Source of the DNA: Pseudomonas entomophila | GTDB taxonomy: Bacteria > Pseudomonadota > Gammaproteobacteria > Pseudomonadales > Pseudomonadaceae | DNA: 64,000 nt | Direction of reading: 5' to 3' | NCBI RefSeq assembly: GCF_023277925.1 | Contig: NZ_CP063832.1 | Span: 3,116,001-3,180,000, forward strand | Shown: piece by piece, positions 24,045-33,438 of the stretch | Position numbering within the stretch: position 1 is the first letter of the stretch | Layout: every line of letters starts with the position of its first letter | Program-made: the position numbers and the translations under genes | The notes under the pieces: model-generated | The model's input: only the letters and a program-made list of their open reading frames with translations | What the model was told of the DNA's origin: nothing | Database searches by the model: none

Positions 24045-26597
24045 ATGTTGTCCGCGTTGCGTCCGTTGCACTGCCTGCCTGCCCGACCCACCCTGCTTGC
24101 CCTGTGCCTGGCCATGAGCCTGGCCGCCGAGGCGGCCCCGGTGGCCTTCGACCTGCCCGCCCAGCCATTGGCCCATTCGCTGAGCCAGCTGGCGCAGCAG
24201 GCCAAGGTCCAACTGCTGTTCGACGAGGCCCTGCTCGGCAAGGCCCAGGCCCCGGCACTGAAAGGCGACTTCGAAGCCGAGGCGGCCATCAGCCGCCTGC
24301 TCGTGGGCAGCCGCTTCAGCGTGGTGCGCATGGGCAACACCTACGTGGTGCGCCTGCGCGAGGATGACCCGAGCGCCGACAACAGCATCCAGCTGGGCGC
24401 CTTGAGCATCGTCGGCGATGGCCAGCAGGTCGACCCGGGCAACGTTGGGCGCTCGACCTTGGATCAAGAGCAGATCGACCGTTACCAGCCAAGCAACATC
24501 CCCAGCGTCCTGGCCACCCTGCCGGGGGTGAACATGGGCGGATCGGCCAAGCCCGGCGGCCAGACCATCAACATCTGGGGCCTGGGTGACGCCGAGGACG
24601 TGCCCATGACCGTCGATGGCGCGCCCAAGAGCGGCTTCGAGCGCTACCAGCAAGGCACCATCTTCATCGAGCCGGAGCTGATCAAGCACATCGAGGTCGA
24701 GAAAGGCCCGCATTCGGTCAAGACCGGCAACGGTGGTTTTGGCGGCAGCGTCAACATGGAAACCAAGGATGCCGGTGATCTGCTGCAGGACGGTCGCAAC
24801 AGCGGCGCGATGCTCAAGTACGGCTATGCCAGCAACGATCACCAGCAGATCTACAGCTCGGCGTTGTTCGGCCGCACCGATGACGGGCGCATCGACGGCC
24901 TGGTCTATTACACCAAGCGTGACGGCGGCAACCTGAAGATGGCCGACAGCCTGCCCGACCCGACCAACCAGTGGCCGGTCAACCCCCAGCGTGTGCCCTA
25001 CAGCGCCCTGGACCTGGACGGCGCGCTGCTCAAGACCAACATCCACTTCACCGACGAACACAGCCTGGGCCTGTCCTGGTCACGCTCCGAAAGCGAGCGT
25101 TGGACCACCTTCGCCTCCACCGCCTTCCCGGCGCCGCCGAGCGCGGCGGACATCAGGAAGTATGGCTACGACGGCGCGCTCAAGCGCTTCCTGGCCAACC
25201 GCACGACCATCGACACCACCTGGTCGGCCACCTACAAGTACCAGCCCATCGAGAACCCCTGGGTCGATTTGCAGGTGAAGTACTCCGAGTCCGACACCCA
25301 GCAGACCGACGAGCGTGACGCCACGGCGTTCTTCCAGCCAGCCACCGGCGGGCGCAAGATGGACACCGAGTACAAGGACCGCATGCTCGATGTGAAGAAC
25401 ACCAGCACCTTCCTCACCGGCCCGCTTGAGCATGCGCTCACGGCCGGCGCGCAGGTGCGTCGCCACGACCGCGACACACAAATGTGGATGCCCGGCAAGA
25501 CCTATGAAGTGCCCAAATACAACTACGGCAACTTCCAGCCCTACTTCATGCCCAGCGGCCAGGTCGACAGCCAGGGCTACTACCTGCAGGACGCCATCAC
25601 CTTGGGTGACCTGACCATCACCCCGTCGCTGCGCTATGACCATGTCACCAACGAGGGCAAGCCCAACGACGCGCCGTACTACAACAACCCCGCAGCCGGC
25701 CACGACTATAGCGACAAGACCTACAGCGGCTGGTCGCCGCGTCTGTCGCTGTTCTGGAAGGTGACTGAACAGACCGCGCTGTTCGCCGACTACAGCAAGA
25801 CCTGGCGCGCCCCGGTGCTCGACGAGCAGTACGAAGTACAAGGCCTGGGCAGCCGTACCTCGACCAGCCGCGACCTCGACCCGGAACGCATCACCGGCGT
25901 GCGCCTGGGCAGCATCAGCAATTTCTCCAACGTGTTCACCCAGGGCGACAGCGCCCAGGTGCGCACCATGCTGTTCCGCAACAAGATCACCGACGAGATC
26001 TTCAAGGCCACCGGCGTCGGTTGCCAGCAACAGCTGGTGAGTGGCGGCACCATCGCCAACACCTGCGGCGACGGCCTGATGGGCAACTACCGCAACATCG
26101 GCGACGTGGTCTACAAAGGCTTCGAGGTCGAGACGTTCTACGACTCGACCTACCTGTTCGGCTCGGTATCGTACTCGTGGATGGAGGGCCGCCACGAAGG
26201 CGCCTATACCAACCCCTGGGGGCCGGATGTGTGGGCCAAGGATGTTCCGGCGCCGAAGTGGATCACCACGCTGGGGGTGAAGATCCCGGCCTGGGATGCC
26301 CGTGTTGGCTGGACCGCCCAGTTCGTCGGTGCGACGAATCACCTGCCCAGCGACAAGTACTTCGAAGGCCCGGCCAGTGCGTTGGGTGACCGCTACTACG
26401 ATAACTTCGGCAATGAGAAATACGAGATCCACGGCCTGTTCGCCAACTGGAAACCCCAGCAGGCGTATCTGAAAGGCACCGAGGTGAACCTGACGGTCGA
26501 CAACCTGTTCAACAAGGCCATCCGGCCGGAGCTGTCGGGTGAGAACGCCTACACCGTTGGGCGTAACGCCAAGATCAGTGTCACGCGGTTCTTCTGA
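24045..26597 (+). CDS. TonB-dependent receptor with STN domain, HxuA/HasR-like (probable haem uptake)
   Basis: 850 aa from the ATG at 24045, which has GGGGGAA upstream; the frame is open further but reads through the leader hairpin. A signal peptide ends near AAEAAP. An STN domain follows (VAFDLPAQPLAHSLSQLAQQAKVQLLFDEALLG), then plug (PSVLATLPGVNMGGSAKPG, IKHIEVEKGPHSVKTGNGGFGGSVNM) and barrel ending RNAKISVTRFF. The plug motif, FxAP-like WRAPVLDEQYEVQ and overall length match P. aeruginosa HxuA (about 851 aa, the receptor of hxuIRA) better than siderophore receptors. Gene order sigma, anti-sigma, receptor supports a haem-signalling system; the ligand is inferred. Confidence 0.8.
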   Translation: MLSALRPLHCLPARPTLLALCLAMSLAAEAAPVAFDLPAQPLAHSLSQLAQQAKVQLLFDEALLGKAQAPALKGDFEAEAAISRLLVGSRFSVVRMGNTYVVRLREDDPSADNSIQLGALSIVGDGQQVDPGNVGRSTLDQEQIDRYQPSNIPSVLATLPGVNMGGSAKPGGQTINIWGLGDAEDVPMTVDGAPKSGFERYQQGTIFIEPELIKHIEVEKGPHSVKTGNGGFGGSVNMETKDAGDLLQDGRNSGAMLKYGYASNDHQQIYSSALFGRTDDGRIDGLVYYTKRDGGNLKMADSLPDPTNQWPVNPQRVPYSALDLDGALLKTNIHFTDEHSLGLSWSRSESERWTTFASTAFPAPPSAADIRKYGYDGALKRFLANRTTIDTTWSATYKYQPIENPWVDLQVKYSESDTQQTDERDATAFFQPATGGRKMDTEYKDRMLDVKNTSTFLTGPLEHALTAGAQVRRHDRDTQMWMPGKTYEVPKYNYGNFQPYFMPSGQVDSQGYYLQDAITLGDLTITPSLRYDHVTNEGKPNDAPYYNNPAAGHDYSDKTYSGWSPRLSLFWKVTEQTALFADYSKTWRAPVLDEQYEVQGLGSRTSTSRDLDPERITGVRLGSISNFSNVFTQGDSAQVRTMLFRNKITDEIFKATGVGCQQQLVSGGTIANTCGDGLMGNYRNIGDVVYKGFEVETFYDSTYLFGSVSYSWMEGRHEGAYTNPWGPDVWAKDVPAPKWITTLGVKIPAWDARVGWTAQFVGATNHLPSDKYFEGPASALGDRYYDNFGNEKYEIHGLFANWKPQQAYLKGTEVNLTVDNLFNKAIRPELSGENAYTVGRNAKISVTRFF

Positions 26598-26649
26598 AGC
26601 TGTCGACCAGGGGCGATGCAATCGAATGCATCGCCCACCGGCTCAACAT

Positions 26650-26940
26650 TCACTCACCCTCGCCACATACCCGCTCGTGCGCCGCGGCGACGTTCACCCG
26701 CATCGCCGCAAGGGCCAGGTCGACGGTTTCCTGGCCCACCGCATAGGTGCCTCGCGCCTGCATCCAGCACAGGATATCGGCCAGGTGCCAGATCGAGGCC
26801 GTGCCTTCGTGTACCGGCGCCGGAAAACTATGGGGATGGGTGAGCATGAGCTTGCGCATGTTCTGCCGGCCCCCCCCACCCGTTGCGCCACATCGGTCAG
26901 CCCCACCAGATCGGGGGTGGCCTCGATCAACCGGGCTTGC
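26650..26940 (-). pseudogene. Frameshifted, 5'-truncated HTH DNA-binding protein gene
   Basis: Read on the minus strand, one frame gives QARLIEATPDLVGLTDVAQRVG and, after a shift at a run of eight G (26870-26877), another gives RQNMRKLMLTHPHSFPAPV and continues to a TGA at 26650. Joined, these make the HTH and C-terminal part of a DNA-binding protein type I know from Pseudomonas (roughly GLTDVAxxVGVSRQNMRKL, then a WHLADIL-like segment). The N-terminal part is missing; stop codons lie upstream. Either a decaying gene or, for the shift alone, a homopolymer sequencing error. Confidence 0.65.
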
Positions 26941-27043
26941 GGAGCAACGCCTCACCTCTTCAGCTTCGCAAGAGACCTATGCGAAACAAGGAAATTGCGG
27001 CTGATAGGGCAGCGTTGCCACAGCCCCTGGCATGGGCAACTGC

Positions 27044-28264
27044 CTATCCGGCAATCAACCCATCCGCCCGCAACAGGGTTTCCAGGCAATGCTCCTGAAC
27101 CCCGTAGAACGCCTTGAGCTGGGCGATCTTCTCCAGCAGCGCGGCGTTGTCCTGTGGCTGTCGGCGTTTGACCGCGAGGATCATCTTGTTCTTGTTGGTG
27201 TGCTCCAACGAAATGAATTCGAAGACCTTGGTCTCGTAGCCACAGGCCTCGAGATACAGCGCGCGCAGGCTGTCGGTGAGCATCTCGGCCTGCTGGCCCA
27301 GGTGCAGGCCGTACTGCAGCATCGGCTGCAGCATGCCTGGGCTGTGCAGTTGCGGACGGACCTGCTTGTGGCAGCACGGCGAGCACATGATGATCGCGGC
27401 GTTGCAACGGATGCCGGTATGGATGGCGTAGTCGGTGGCGATATCACAGGCGTGCAGCGCGATCATCACCTCGATGGCTTCAGGCACCACGCTGCGCACG
27501 TCGCCACATTCGAACACCAGCCCCGGGTGCTCCAGCCGCGCAGCCGCCGCGTTGCACAACTCCACCATGTCCTGGCGCAGTTCCACACCGGTGACGTGCG
27601 CCTCGCGCCCCAGGGTGTTGCGCAGGTAGTCGTGCATGGCAAACGTCAGGTAGCCCTTGCCCGAACCGAAATCGGCGACCCGCAAGGGCTGCTCCACGGT
27701 CACTGGCGCACCACTGAGCGCGTGGTCGAAGACCTCGATGAATTTGTTGATCTGCTTCCACTTGCGTGACATCGAGGGGATCAGCGCACTTTGGGCGTCG
27801 GTCACCCCCAGGTCGCGCAGAAACGGCCGCGACAGTTCCAGGTAGCGCTTCTTCTCCCGGTCATGCCCACTTGCGCTCGCCTCGCGCGGAGCCTGCTGGG
27901 CCAGGTGGCGGCGCAGCATCGGCTTGCCCTTCTTGCTGAACTCCAGTTGCACTTCACCGGCAGCGGTGAACAGGTGGGCATTGCGAAAGTGCTCTGGCAA
28001 TAGCTCGGCCACCAGCGCCAGGACTTGATCCAGCAGCACGTTGCGGGTGATGTCGCGGGTCTGGTGACGGTAGACCAGTTGCAGGTTCGTCTCGCCCTTG
28101 ATCTGCACTGGCTTGGCAATGATCCGCTGCAGCGTCTGGTCGGCGCCGACATGACGCGCCAGCACCAACTTGCTCAAGCTGCCATCGGCCAGGGCGTCAG
28201 CCAGCAGGTCGAGAAACTGGGCGCGCGCGTCCGGCGCGGCGGGGGCGGAAGAAGGGGAAGACAT
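27044..28264 (-). CDS. Class I SAM-dependent methyltransferase
   Basis: 406 aa from the ATG at 28264. The C-terminal half has a Rossmann methyltransferase core: VADFGSGKGYLTFAMHDYL (motif I, about residue 193), VTGVELRQDMVELCN, and IALHACDIATDYAIHTG. IIMCSPCCHKQVRPQL contains a conserved Cys-Cys-His. The N-terminal half is a family-specific domain. This matches the conserved PF13679-type methyltransferase of Pseudomonas whose substrate is unknown to me; the SPCCH motif suggests RNA or protein as substrate. It is a single gene flanked by the HTH pseudogene and a REP cluster. Confidence 0.82.
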   Translation of the reverse strand: MSSPSSAPAAPDARAQFLDLLADALADGSLSKLVLARHVGADQTLQRIIAKPVQIKGETNLQLVYRHQTRDITRNVLLDQVLALVAELLPEHFRNAHLFTAAGEVQLEFSKKGKPMLRRHLAQQAPREASASGHDREKKRYLELSRPFLRDLGVTDAQSALIPSMSRKWKQINKFIEVFDHALSGAPVTVEQPLRVADFGSGKGYLTFAMHDYLRNTLGREAHVTGVELRQDMVELCNAAAARLEHPGLVFECGDVRSVVPEAIEVMIALHACDIATDYAIHTGIRCNAAIIMCSPCCHKQVRPQLHSPGMLQPMLQYGLHLGQQAEMLTDSLRALYLEACGYETKVFEFISLEHTNKNKMILAVKRRQPQDNAALLEKIAQLKAFYGVQEHCLETLLRADGLIAG

Positions 28265-28365
28265 GGGGAGCGGGTGCCTCGGAGTGCGGGGGGCGCTTTG
28301 CGCAATACCGCACATTCTACGTTGATGTCGGCCCCCCGCGAACCCCTGAGGCAATGGGTGCATGG

Positions 28366-28475
28366 TACCGGCCTTGCCGGTGTTCGCAGGGCAAGCCCGC
28401 ACCTACAAGCACTGCGCCGGCCTCAAGATCGACACGTAACCCGTAGGGGCCGGCTTTGCCGGCAAAAGGGCCACC
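28366..28475. repeat. REP elements
   Basis: ACCGGCCTTGCCGGT (from 28367), GGGCAAGCCCGC (about 28389) and GGGGCCGGCTTTGCCGGC (about 28446) are three P. putida-type REP palindromes clustered between two minus-strand genes. No coding capacity. Confidence 0.65.
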
Positions 28476-28505
28476 GCTGCCAGCACAAAGCTTTGTACTG
28501 TGCGC

Positions 28506-29114
28506 TCAGTCGAGAATCACCAACCGATTGGGCAGCTCGTTACGCGCATGGGTCGGCGGCACATGCTCGCTGAGCAACTCGCCACAGGCCTCGATGCATT
28601 CGACAAAGCCCTGCAACGTCCGCCCCTGACGCACCTGTTCGGTGAAACGGGCGACGATTACCTCGCGCGCCTGCTCGGGCAGGTGCCGGGCGATCCCCTC
28701 GTCGACCAGGATCTCGACATGCCGCTCGGCTTCGCTGACAAAGATCAACACCCCGGTGGCACCAGCGGTGCGCTGCAGATTGAGTTCGAGAAACTGCTGG
28801 CGGGCCAGCCCCGAGGCACGCCGGCGGCGCAGCACAGCAGGCACCACCCAGGCGGACAAGCGTGGATGACGCAACAGCAGGCACAGGCTGATGAAGGTCA
28901 GCATCTGCGCCAGCAACAGGCCATTGACCCCGATCCCGCCCAACCACAGGTGCAGCAGGCCGGGGACCAGCAACGCCAACAGGGCGGCCCAGAGCAATGG
29001 AAGATAGGGGAAGTCGTCGGCGCGGCGAGCCAGCACGGTCACCAGCTCCGCGTCGGTGCGCCGTTCGGCGCGGGCGATCGCCTCGGCGATCTGGCGCTGT
29101 TCGTATTCGTTCAT
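28506..29114 (-). CDS. TPM-domain membrane protein
   Basis: 202 aa from the ATG at 29114. The N-terminal part (QIAEAIARAERRTDAELVTVLARRADDFPYLPLLWA) begins a TPM (TLP18.3/Psb32/MOLO-1) fold that is interrupted by two TM helices (about 41-57 and 65-82) and resumes with LIFVSEAERHVEILVDEGIARHL and VIVARFTEQVRQGRTLQGFVECIEACGELL. Such proteins often accompany LemA and a second TPM protein; neither is adjacent here. The function of the bacterial family is poorly known, possibly envelope maintenance. Confidence 0.78.
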   Translation of the reverse strand: MNEYEQRQIAEAIARAERRTDAELVTVLARRADDFPYLPLLWAALLALLVPGLLHLWLGGIGVNGLLLAQMLTFISLCLLLRHPRLSAWVVPAVLRRRRASGLARQQFLELNLQRTAGATGVLIFVSEAERHVEILVDEGIARHLPEQAREVIVARFTEQVRQGRTLQGFVECIEACGELLSEHVPPTHARNELPNRLVILD

Positions 29115-29314
29115 GCCATCGTCTCTCAAGCGTTCTTATCGTTGTTATCCCGGCATCGGGGTGGCGGGAGTGTATCTCAACAAGCGCCTCATATAAGGCA
29201 TAATCCGCGGCTGCGTCGGATCATGGACGAATGATCCTGAAAACCGCCAGTGGACACTACGACAACAAGCGTGCGAATAGCCTCGGCCAATTGCCTCACT
29301 CAACAACGGAATTG

Positions 29315-31606
29315 ATGATGAAACTGTCTTTGCTGGGCCTGGCCATGGGCCTTGCCAGTCAGGCGGCCCTTGCCGCCACCCCCGCCCCGCCCCTGCAGGA
29401 CAAGCAGGCCTTCATCGACCATCTGATCGGCCAGATGACCGAAGCCGAGAAAATCGGCCAGTTACGCCTGATCAGCATCGGCCCCGAGATGCCGCGCGAG
29501 AAGATCCGCGAGGAAATCGCCGCCGGGCGCATCGGCGGCACCTTCAACTCGCGTACCGCCCCTGAGAACCGGCCAATGCAGGACGCAGCCATGCGCAGCC
29601 GCCTGAAGATCCCGATGTTCTTCGCCTACGACACCATCCACGGCGAGCGCACGATCTTCCCGATCAGCCTGGGCCTGGCCGCGACCTGGGACATGGACGC
29701 CATCGCCAAGGTCGGCCGCACCTCGGCCATCGAAGCCGCCGCCGACTCCCTGGACATGACCTTCGCCCCCATGGTCGACATCGCCCGCGACCCGCGCTGG
29801 GGCCGCACCAGCGAGGGCTTCGGCGAGGACACCTACCTGACCGCGAAGATCGGCCAGGTGATGGTCAAGTCGTTCCAGGGCTCGAGCCCGGCCAACCCCG
29901 ACAGCATCATGGCCATCGTCAAGCACTTCGCGCTGTACGGCGCGGTGGAAGGCGGACGCGACTACAACACGGTCGATATGAGCCTTCCGAAGATGTACAA
30001 CGACTACCTGCCCCCCTACCGCGCCGCGCTCGACGCCGGTGCCGGCGGGGTGATGGTCGCGTTGAACTCCATCAACGGCGTGCCGGCCACCTCCAACACC
30101 TGGCTGATGAACGACCTGCTGCGCAAGGAGTGGGGCTTCAAAGGCGTGACCATCAGCGACCACGGCGCCATCCAGGAACTGATCCGCCACGGTGTCGCCC
30201 GCGACGGCCGTGAAGCGGCCAAGCTGGCGATCAAGGCCGGCATCGACATGAGCATGAACGACACCCTGTACGGCGAGGAACTGCCGGGCCTGCTCAAGTC
30301 CGGCGAGGTGACCCAGGCAGAACTGAACCAGGCGGTGCGCGAAGTGCTCGGTGCCAAGTACGACATGGGCTTGTTCAAGGACCCGTACGTGCGCATCGGC
30401 AAGGCCGAGACCGACCTTAGCGACTACTACGGCAATGACCGCCTGCACCGCGAAGCCGCCCGCGACGTGGCGCGGCGCAGCCTGGTGCTGCTGGAAAACC
30501 GCGAGCAGACCCTGCCGCTGAAGAAAGCCGGCACCATCGCCCTGGTCGGCCCGCTGGCCGACGCGCCCATCGACATGATGGGTAGCTGGGCTGCCGACGG
30601 CCGCCCCGAGCACTCGGTCACCGTGCGCGAAGGCCTGAGCCGCGCCGTGGCCGGCAAGGCCAAGCTGGTCTACGCCAAAGGCGCTAACGTCACCGGTGAC
30701 AAGGCGATGTTCGACTACCTGAACTTCCTCAACTTCGCCGCGCCGGAAATCATCAACGACCCACGTCCGGCCGCCGTGCTGATCGACGAAGCGGTCAAGG
30801 CCGCGAAACAGTCGGACGTGGTGGTGGCCGTGGTCGGCGAGTCCCGTGGCATGTCCCACGAATCGTCGAGCCGCACCACCCTGGAAATCCCGGCGGTGCA
30901 ACGCGACCTGATCAAGGCGCTGAAGGCCACCGGCAAACCACTGGTGCTGGTACTGATGAACGGTCGCCCGCTGTCGATCGCCTGGGAACGCGAGCAGGCC
31001 GACGCCATCCTCGAGACCTGGTTCAGCGGCACCGAAGGCGGCAACGCCATCGCCGACGTGCTGTTCGGCGACTACAACCCGTCCGGTCGCCTGGCCATCA
31101 CCTTCCCGCGCTCGGTCGGGCAGATCCCGATGTACTACAACCACATGCGCATCGGCCGTCCGTTCACCCCCGGCAAGCCTGGCAACTACACCTCGCAATA
31201 CTTCGAGGAACCCAACGGCCCGCTATACCCGTTCGGCTACGGCCTGAGCTACACCAGCTTCGACCTGTCGGGCCTGGCGTTGTCGCAGAAGGAGCTCAAG
31301 CGCGGTGGCAGCCTGCAGGCCAAGGTGACGGTGAAAAACACCGGCAAGCGCGATGGCGAAACCGTGGTGCAGCTGTACATCCAGGATGAAAGCGCCTCGA
31401 TGAGCCGCCCGGTCAAGGAGCTGAAGAACTTCCAGAAATTGATGCTCAAGGCCGGCGAGGCGCGAACCTTGACCTTCGACATCAATGAAGAAGACCTGAA
31501 GTTCTACAATGGCCAGCTGCAGCGGGTGGCCGAGCCAGGGCAATTCAATGTCCAGGTCGGCCTCGATTCGCAGGCCGTGCAGCAGCAGAGCTTCGAGCTG
31601 CGTTGA
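29315..31606 (+). CDS. bglX: Periplasmic beta-glucosidase, glycoside hydrolase family 3
   Basis: 763 aa from the ATG at 29315 (tandem ATG; E. coli BglX has 765 aa). Signal peptide MMKLSLLGLAMGLASQAALA. The N-terminal GH3 barrel includes RDPRWGRTSEGFGEDTYL and the nucleophile Asp in VTISDHGAIQELI; the C-terminal GH3 domain includes VVGESRGMSHESSSRTTLEIP and YPFGYGLSYTSF, followed by a fibronectin III-like domain (VTVKNTGKRDGETVVQLYIQD). It removes beta-linked glucose from oligosaccharides in the periplasm. The 200 bases upstream hold its promoter region. Confidence 0.95.
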   Translation: MMKLSLLGLAMGLASQAALAATPAPPLQDKQAFIDHLIGQMTEAEKIGQLRLISIGPEMPREKIREEIAAGRIGGTFNSRTAPENRPMQDAAMRSRLKIPMFFAYDTIHGERTIFPISLGLAATWDMDAIAKVGRTSAIEAAADSLDMTFAPMVDIARDPRWGRTSEGFGEDTYLTAKIGQVMVKSFQGSSPANPDSIMAIVKHFALYGAVEGGRDYNTVDMSLPKMYNDYLPPYRAALDAGAGGVMVALNSINGVPATSNTWLMNDLLRKEWGFKGVTISDHGAIQELIRHGVARDGREAAKLAIKAGIDMSMNDTLYGEELPGLLKSGEVTQAELNQAVREVLGAKYDMGLFKDPYVRIGKAETDLSDYYGNDRLHREAARDVARRSLVLLENREQTLPLKKAGTIALVGPLADAPIDMMGSWAADGRPEHSVTVREGLSRAVAGKAKLVYAKGANVTGDKAMFDYLNFLNFAAPEIINDPRPAAVLIDEAVKAAKQSDVVVAVVGESRGMSHESSSRTTLEIPAVQRDLIKALKATGKPLVLVLMNGRPLSIAWEREQADAILETWFSGTEGGNAIADVLFGDYNPSGRLAITFPRSVGQIPMYYNHMRIGRPFTPGKPGNYTSQYFEEPNGPLYPFGYGLSYTSFDLSGLALSQKELKRGGSLQAKVTVKNTGKRDGETVVQLYIQDESASMSRPVKELKNFQKLMLKAGEARTLTFDINEEDLKFYNGQLQRVAEPGQFNVQVGLDSQAVQQQSFELR

Positions 31607-31612
31607 GCAGAT

Positions 31613-31650
31613 CCGGCCTCATCGCGGGCCTTGCCCCGCGATGAGGCCGG
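31613..31650. repeat. Perfect 16-bp hairpin between bglX and dctB
   Basis: CCGGCCTCATCGCGGG (31613-31628), loop CCTTGC, CCCGCGATGAGGCCGG (31635-31650). It has no U-tract, so it is more likely a REP-type palindrome or mRNA-stabilising hairpin than a terminator, starting seven bases after the bglX stop. Confidence 0.7.
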
Positions 31651-31680
31651 CACAGACAACTGAAATCCAGGATCCGCCTC

Positions 31681-33438
31681 ATGCCCTCATCCTTCCGCGC
31701 CCTGCGCCTGGGTCTGATCATCTTGCTGATCCTGGTCGGCACCACGCTCAGCGCGGGCTGGGCCATGCACCAGGCCAAGCGCCAGGCACTGGAAACCGAC
31801 GCCCGTCGAGCCAGCCAGCAACTGGGCTTGTACGCCAATGCCCTGCACACGCTGATCGAACGCTACCGCGCCTTGCCCGCCGTGCTGGCGCTGGACCCGG
31901 AGCTGGTCGACGCCCTGCGCGGCCCGGTCACCGAACCGGTACAGGAGGCCCTGAACCGCAAGCTCGAACGCATCAACGGCGCCGCCAACTCCTCCACCCT
32001 CGAGCTGCTCGACCGCACCGGCCTGGCCATCGCGGCCAGCAACTGGCGCCTGCCGACCACCTACGTCGGCTCCAACTATGGCTTCCGCCCCTATTTCAAA
32101 CAGACCCGCAGCCAAGGCAGCGGCCGCTTCTATGCGGTCGGCGTGACCAGCGGCGTGCCGGGTTACTTCCTGTCCAGCGCGGTGAACGACGAGCATGGCC
32201 GCTTCCTCGGCGCCATGGTGGTCAAGCTGGAGTTCCCCGAACTCGAACGTGAATGGCGCCAAGGCAACGACATCCTGCTGGTCAGCGACGCCCGCGGCAT
32301 CACCTTCATCGCCAACCAGGAAGGTTGGCGCTATCGCGAGTTGCAGCCACTGAGTGGCGCCGATCGCGCCGAATTGGCCGAGACCCGCCAATACGACAAG
32401 CAACCCCTGGTGCCGTTGCAGCACCAGGCCCTGACCCGCTTCACCGATAGCAGCCAACTGGCCCGTGTGCAGGGCCCGGATGGCAACGCCGAGTACCTCT
32501 GGGAAAGCCTGCCACTGGAGGCCGAAGGCTGGACCTTGCACTTGCTGCGCAAGCCGCAGGTGGCCGAGGACGGTCGCAACGCCGCCCTGGCCGCCGCCGC
32601 GATCTGGCTGAGCCTGGTGTTCGCCGCACTGTTCGTCAGCCAGCGCCTGCGCCTGGCTCGCCTGCGCCAGCGCAGCCGCGAGCAGCTCAAGCGTCAGGTC
32701 GAGGAGCGCACCCGCGAGCTGCGCACCGCCCAGGAGGGCCTGGTGCAATCAGCCAAGCTGGCGGCGCTGGGGCAGATGTCGGCCGCCCTCGCCCACGAGA
32801 TCAACCAGCCGCTGACCACTCAGCGCATGCAGCTGGAAACCCTGCGCCTGCTGCTCGACCAGGGCCGTCACGAGCAGGCCCGCCTGGCGCTGGAGCCACT
32901 GGAGCAAATGCTGACACGCATGGCCGCGCTCACCGGGCACCTGAAGACCTTCGCCCGCAACAGCCCCGGCGGCCTGCGCGAGCGCCTGGACCTGGCCACC
33001 GTGGTCGACCAGGCCCTGCACCTGCTGGAAGCGCGCATTCGCGCGGAGGACGTGGAGGTGGCCCTGTACCTGGCGCGCCCGGCCTGGGTGCGCGGTGATG
33101 CAATCCGCCTGGAACAAGTACTGATCAATCTGCTGCGCAATGCCCTCGACGCCATGGCCGACAAGCGTTACAAACGCCTGGAGATCCGCATCGAGGACGA
33201 CGCGGGGTTGTGGCGCCTTGGCGTGCTCGATTCCGGCGGCGGCATCCGCGACGCCGACCTGGCCAAGGTATTCGACCCGTTCTTCACCACCAAACCAGTG
33301 GGTGAAGGCCTGGGCCTGGGCCTGGCGATCTCCTATGGCATCGTCATCGATGCCGGCGGCAGCCTCCAGGTCGAGAACCTGCCGGGCGGCGCGCGCTTCA
33401 GCCTCACCCTGCCCCGCGACATGGAGCCTGTATGTTGA
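31681..33438 (+). CDS. dctB: Sensor histidine kinase for C4-dicarboxylate/2-oxoglutarate response
   Basis: 585 aa. TM1 at about 10-29 and TM2 at about 300-317 enclose a periplasmic double-PAS (dCache-like) sensor ([34 protein letters not shown] is the DctB-typical stretch). A coiled coil leads to HisKA with the phospho-acceptor His372 in [12 protein letters not shown], then a HATPase with NALDAM, DSGGGI and GEGLGLGL. Its last bases overlap the dctD start. It probably senses dicarboxylates or 2-oxoglutarate outside the inner membrane and phosphorylates DctD. Confidence 0.92.
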   Translation: MPSSFRALRLGLIILLILVGTTLSAGWAMHQAKRQALETDARRASQQLGLYANALHTLIERYRALPAVLALDPELVDALRGPVTEPVQEALNRKLERINGAANSSTLELLDRTGLAIAASNWRLPTTYVGSNYGFRPYFKQTRSQGSGRFYAVGVTSGVPGYFLSSAVNDEHGRFLGAMVVKLEFPELEREWRQGNDILLVSDARGITFIANQEGWRYRELQPLSGADRAELAETRQYDKQPLVPLQHQALTRFTDSSQLARVQGPDGNAEYLWESLPLEAEGWTLHLLRKPQVAEDGRNAALAAAAIWLSLVFAALFVSQRLRLARLRQRSREQLKRQVEERTRELRTAQEGLVQSAKLAALGQMSAALAHEINQPLTTQRMQLETLRLLLDQGRHEQARLALEPLEQMLTRMAALTGHLKTFARNSPGGLRERLDLATVVDQALHLLEARIRAEDVEVALYLARPAWVRGDAIRLEQVLINLLRNALDAMADKRYKRLEIRIEDDAGLWRLGVLDSGGGIRDADLAKVFDPFFTTKPVGEGLGLGLAISYGIVIDAGGSLQVENLPGGARFSLTLPRDMEPVC

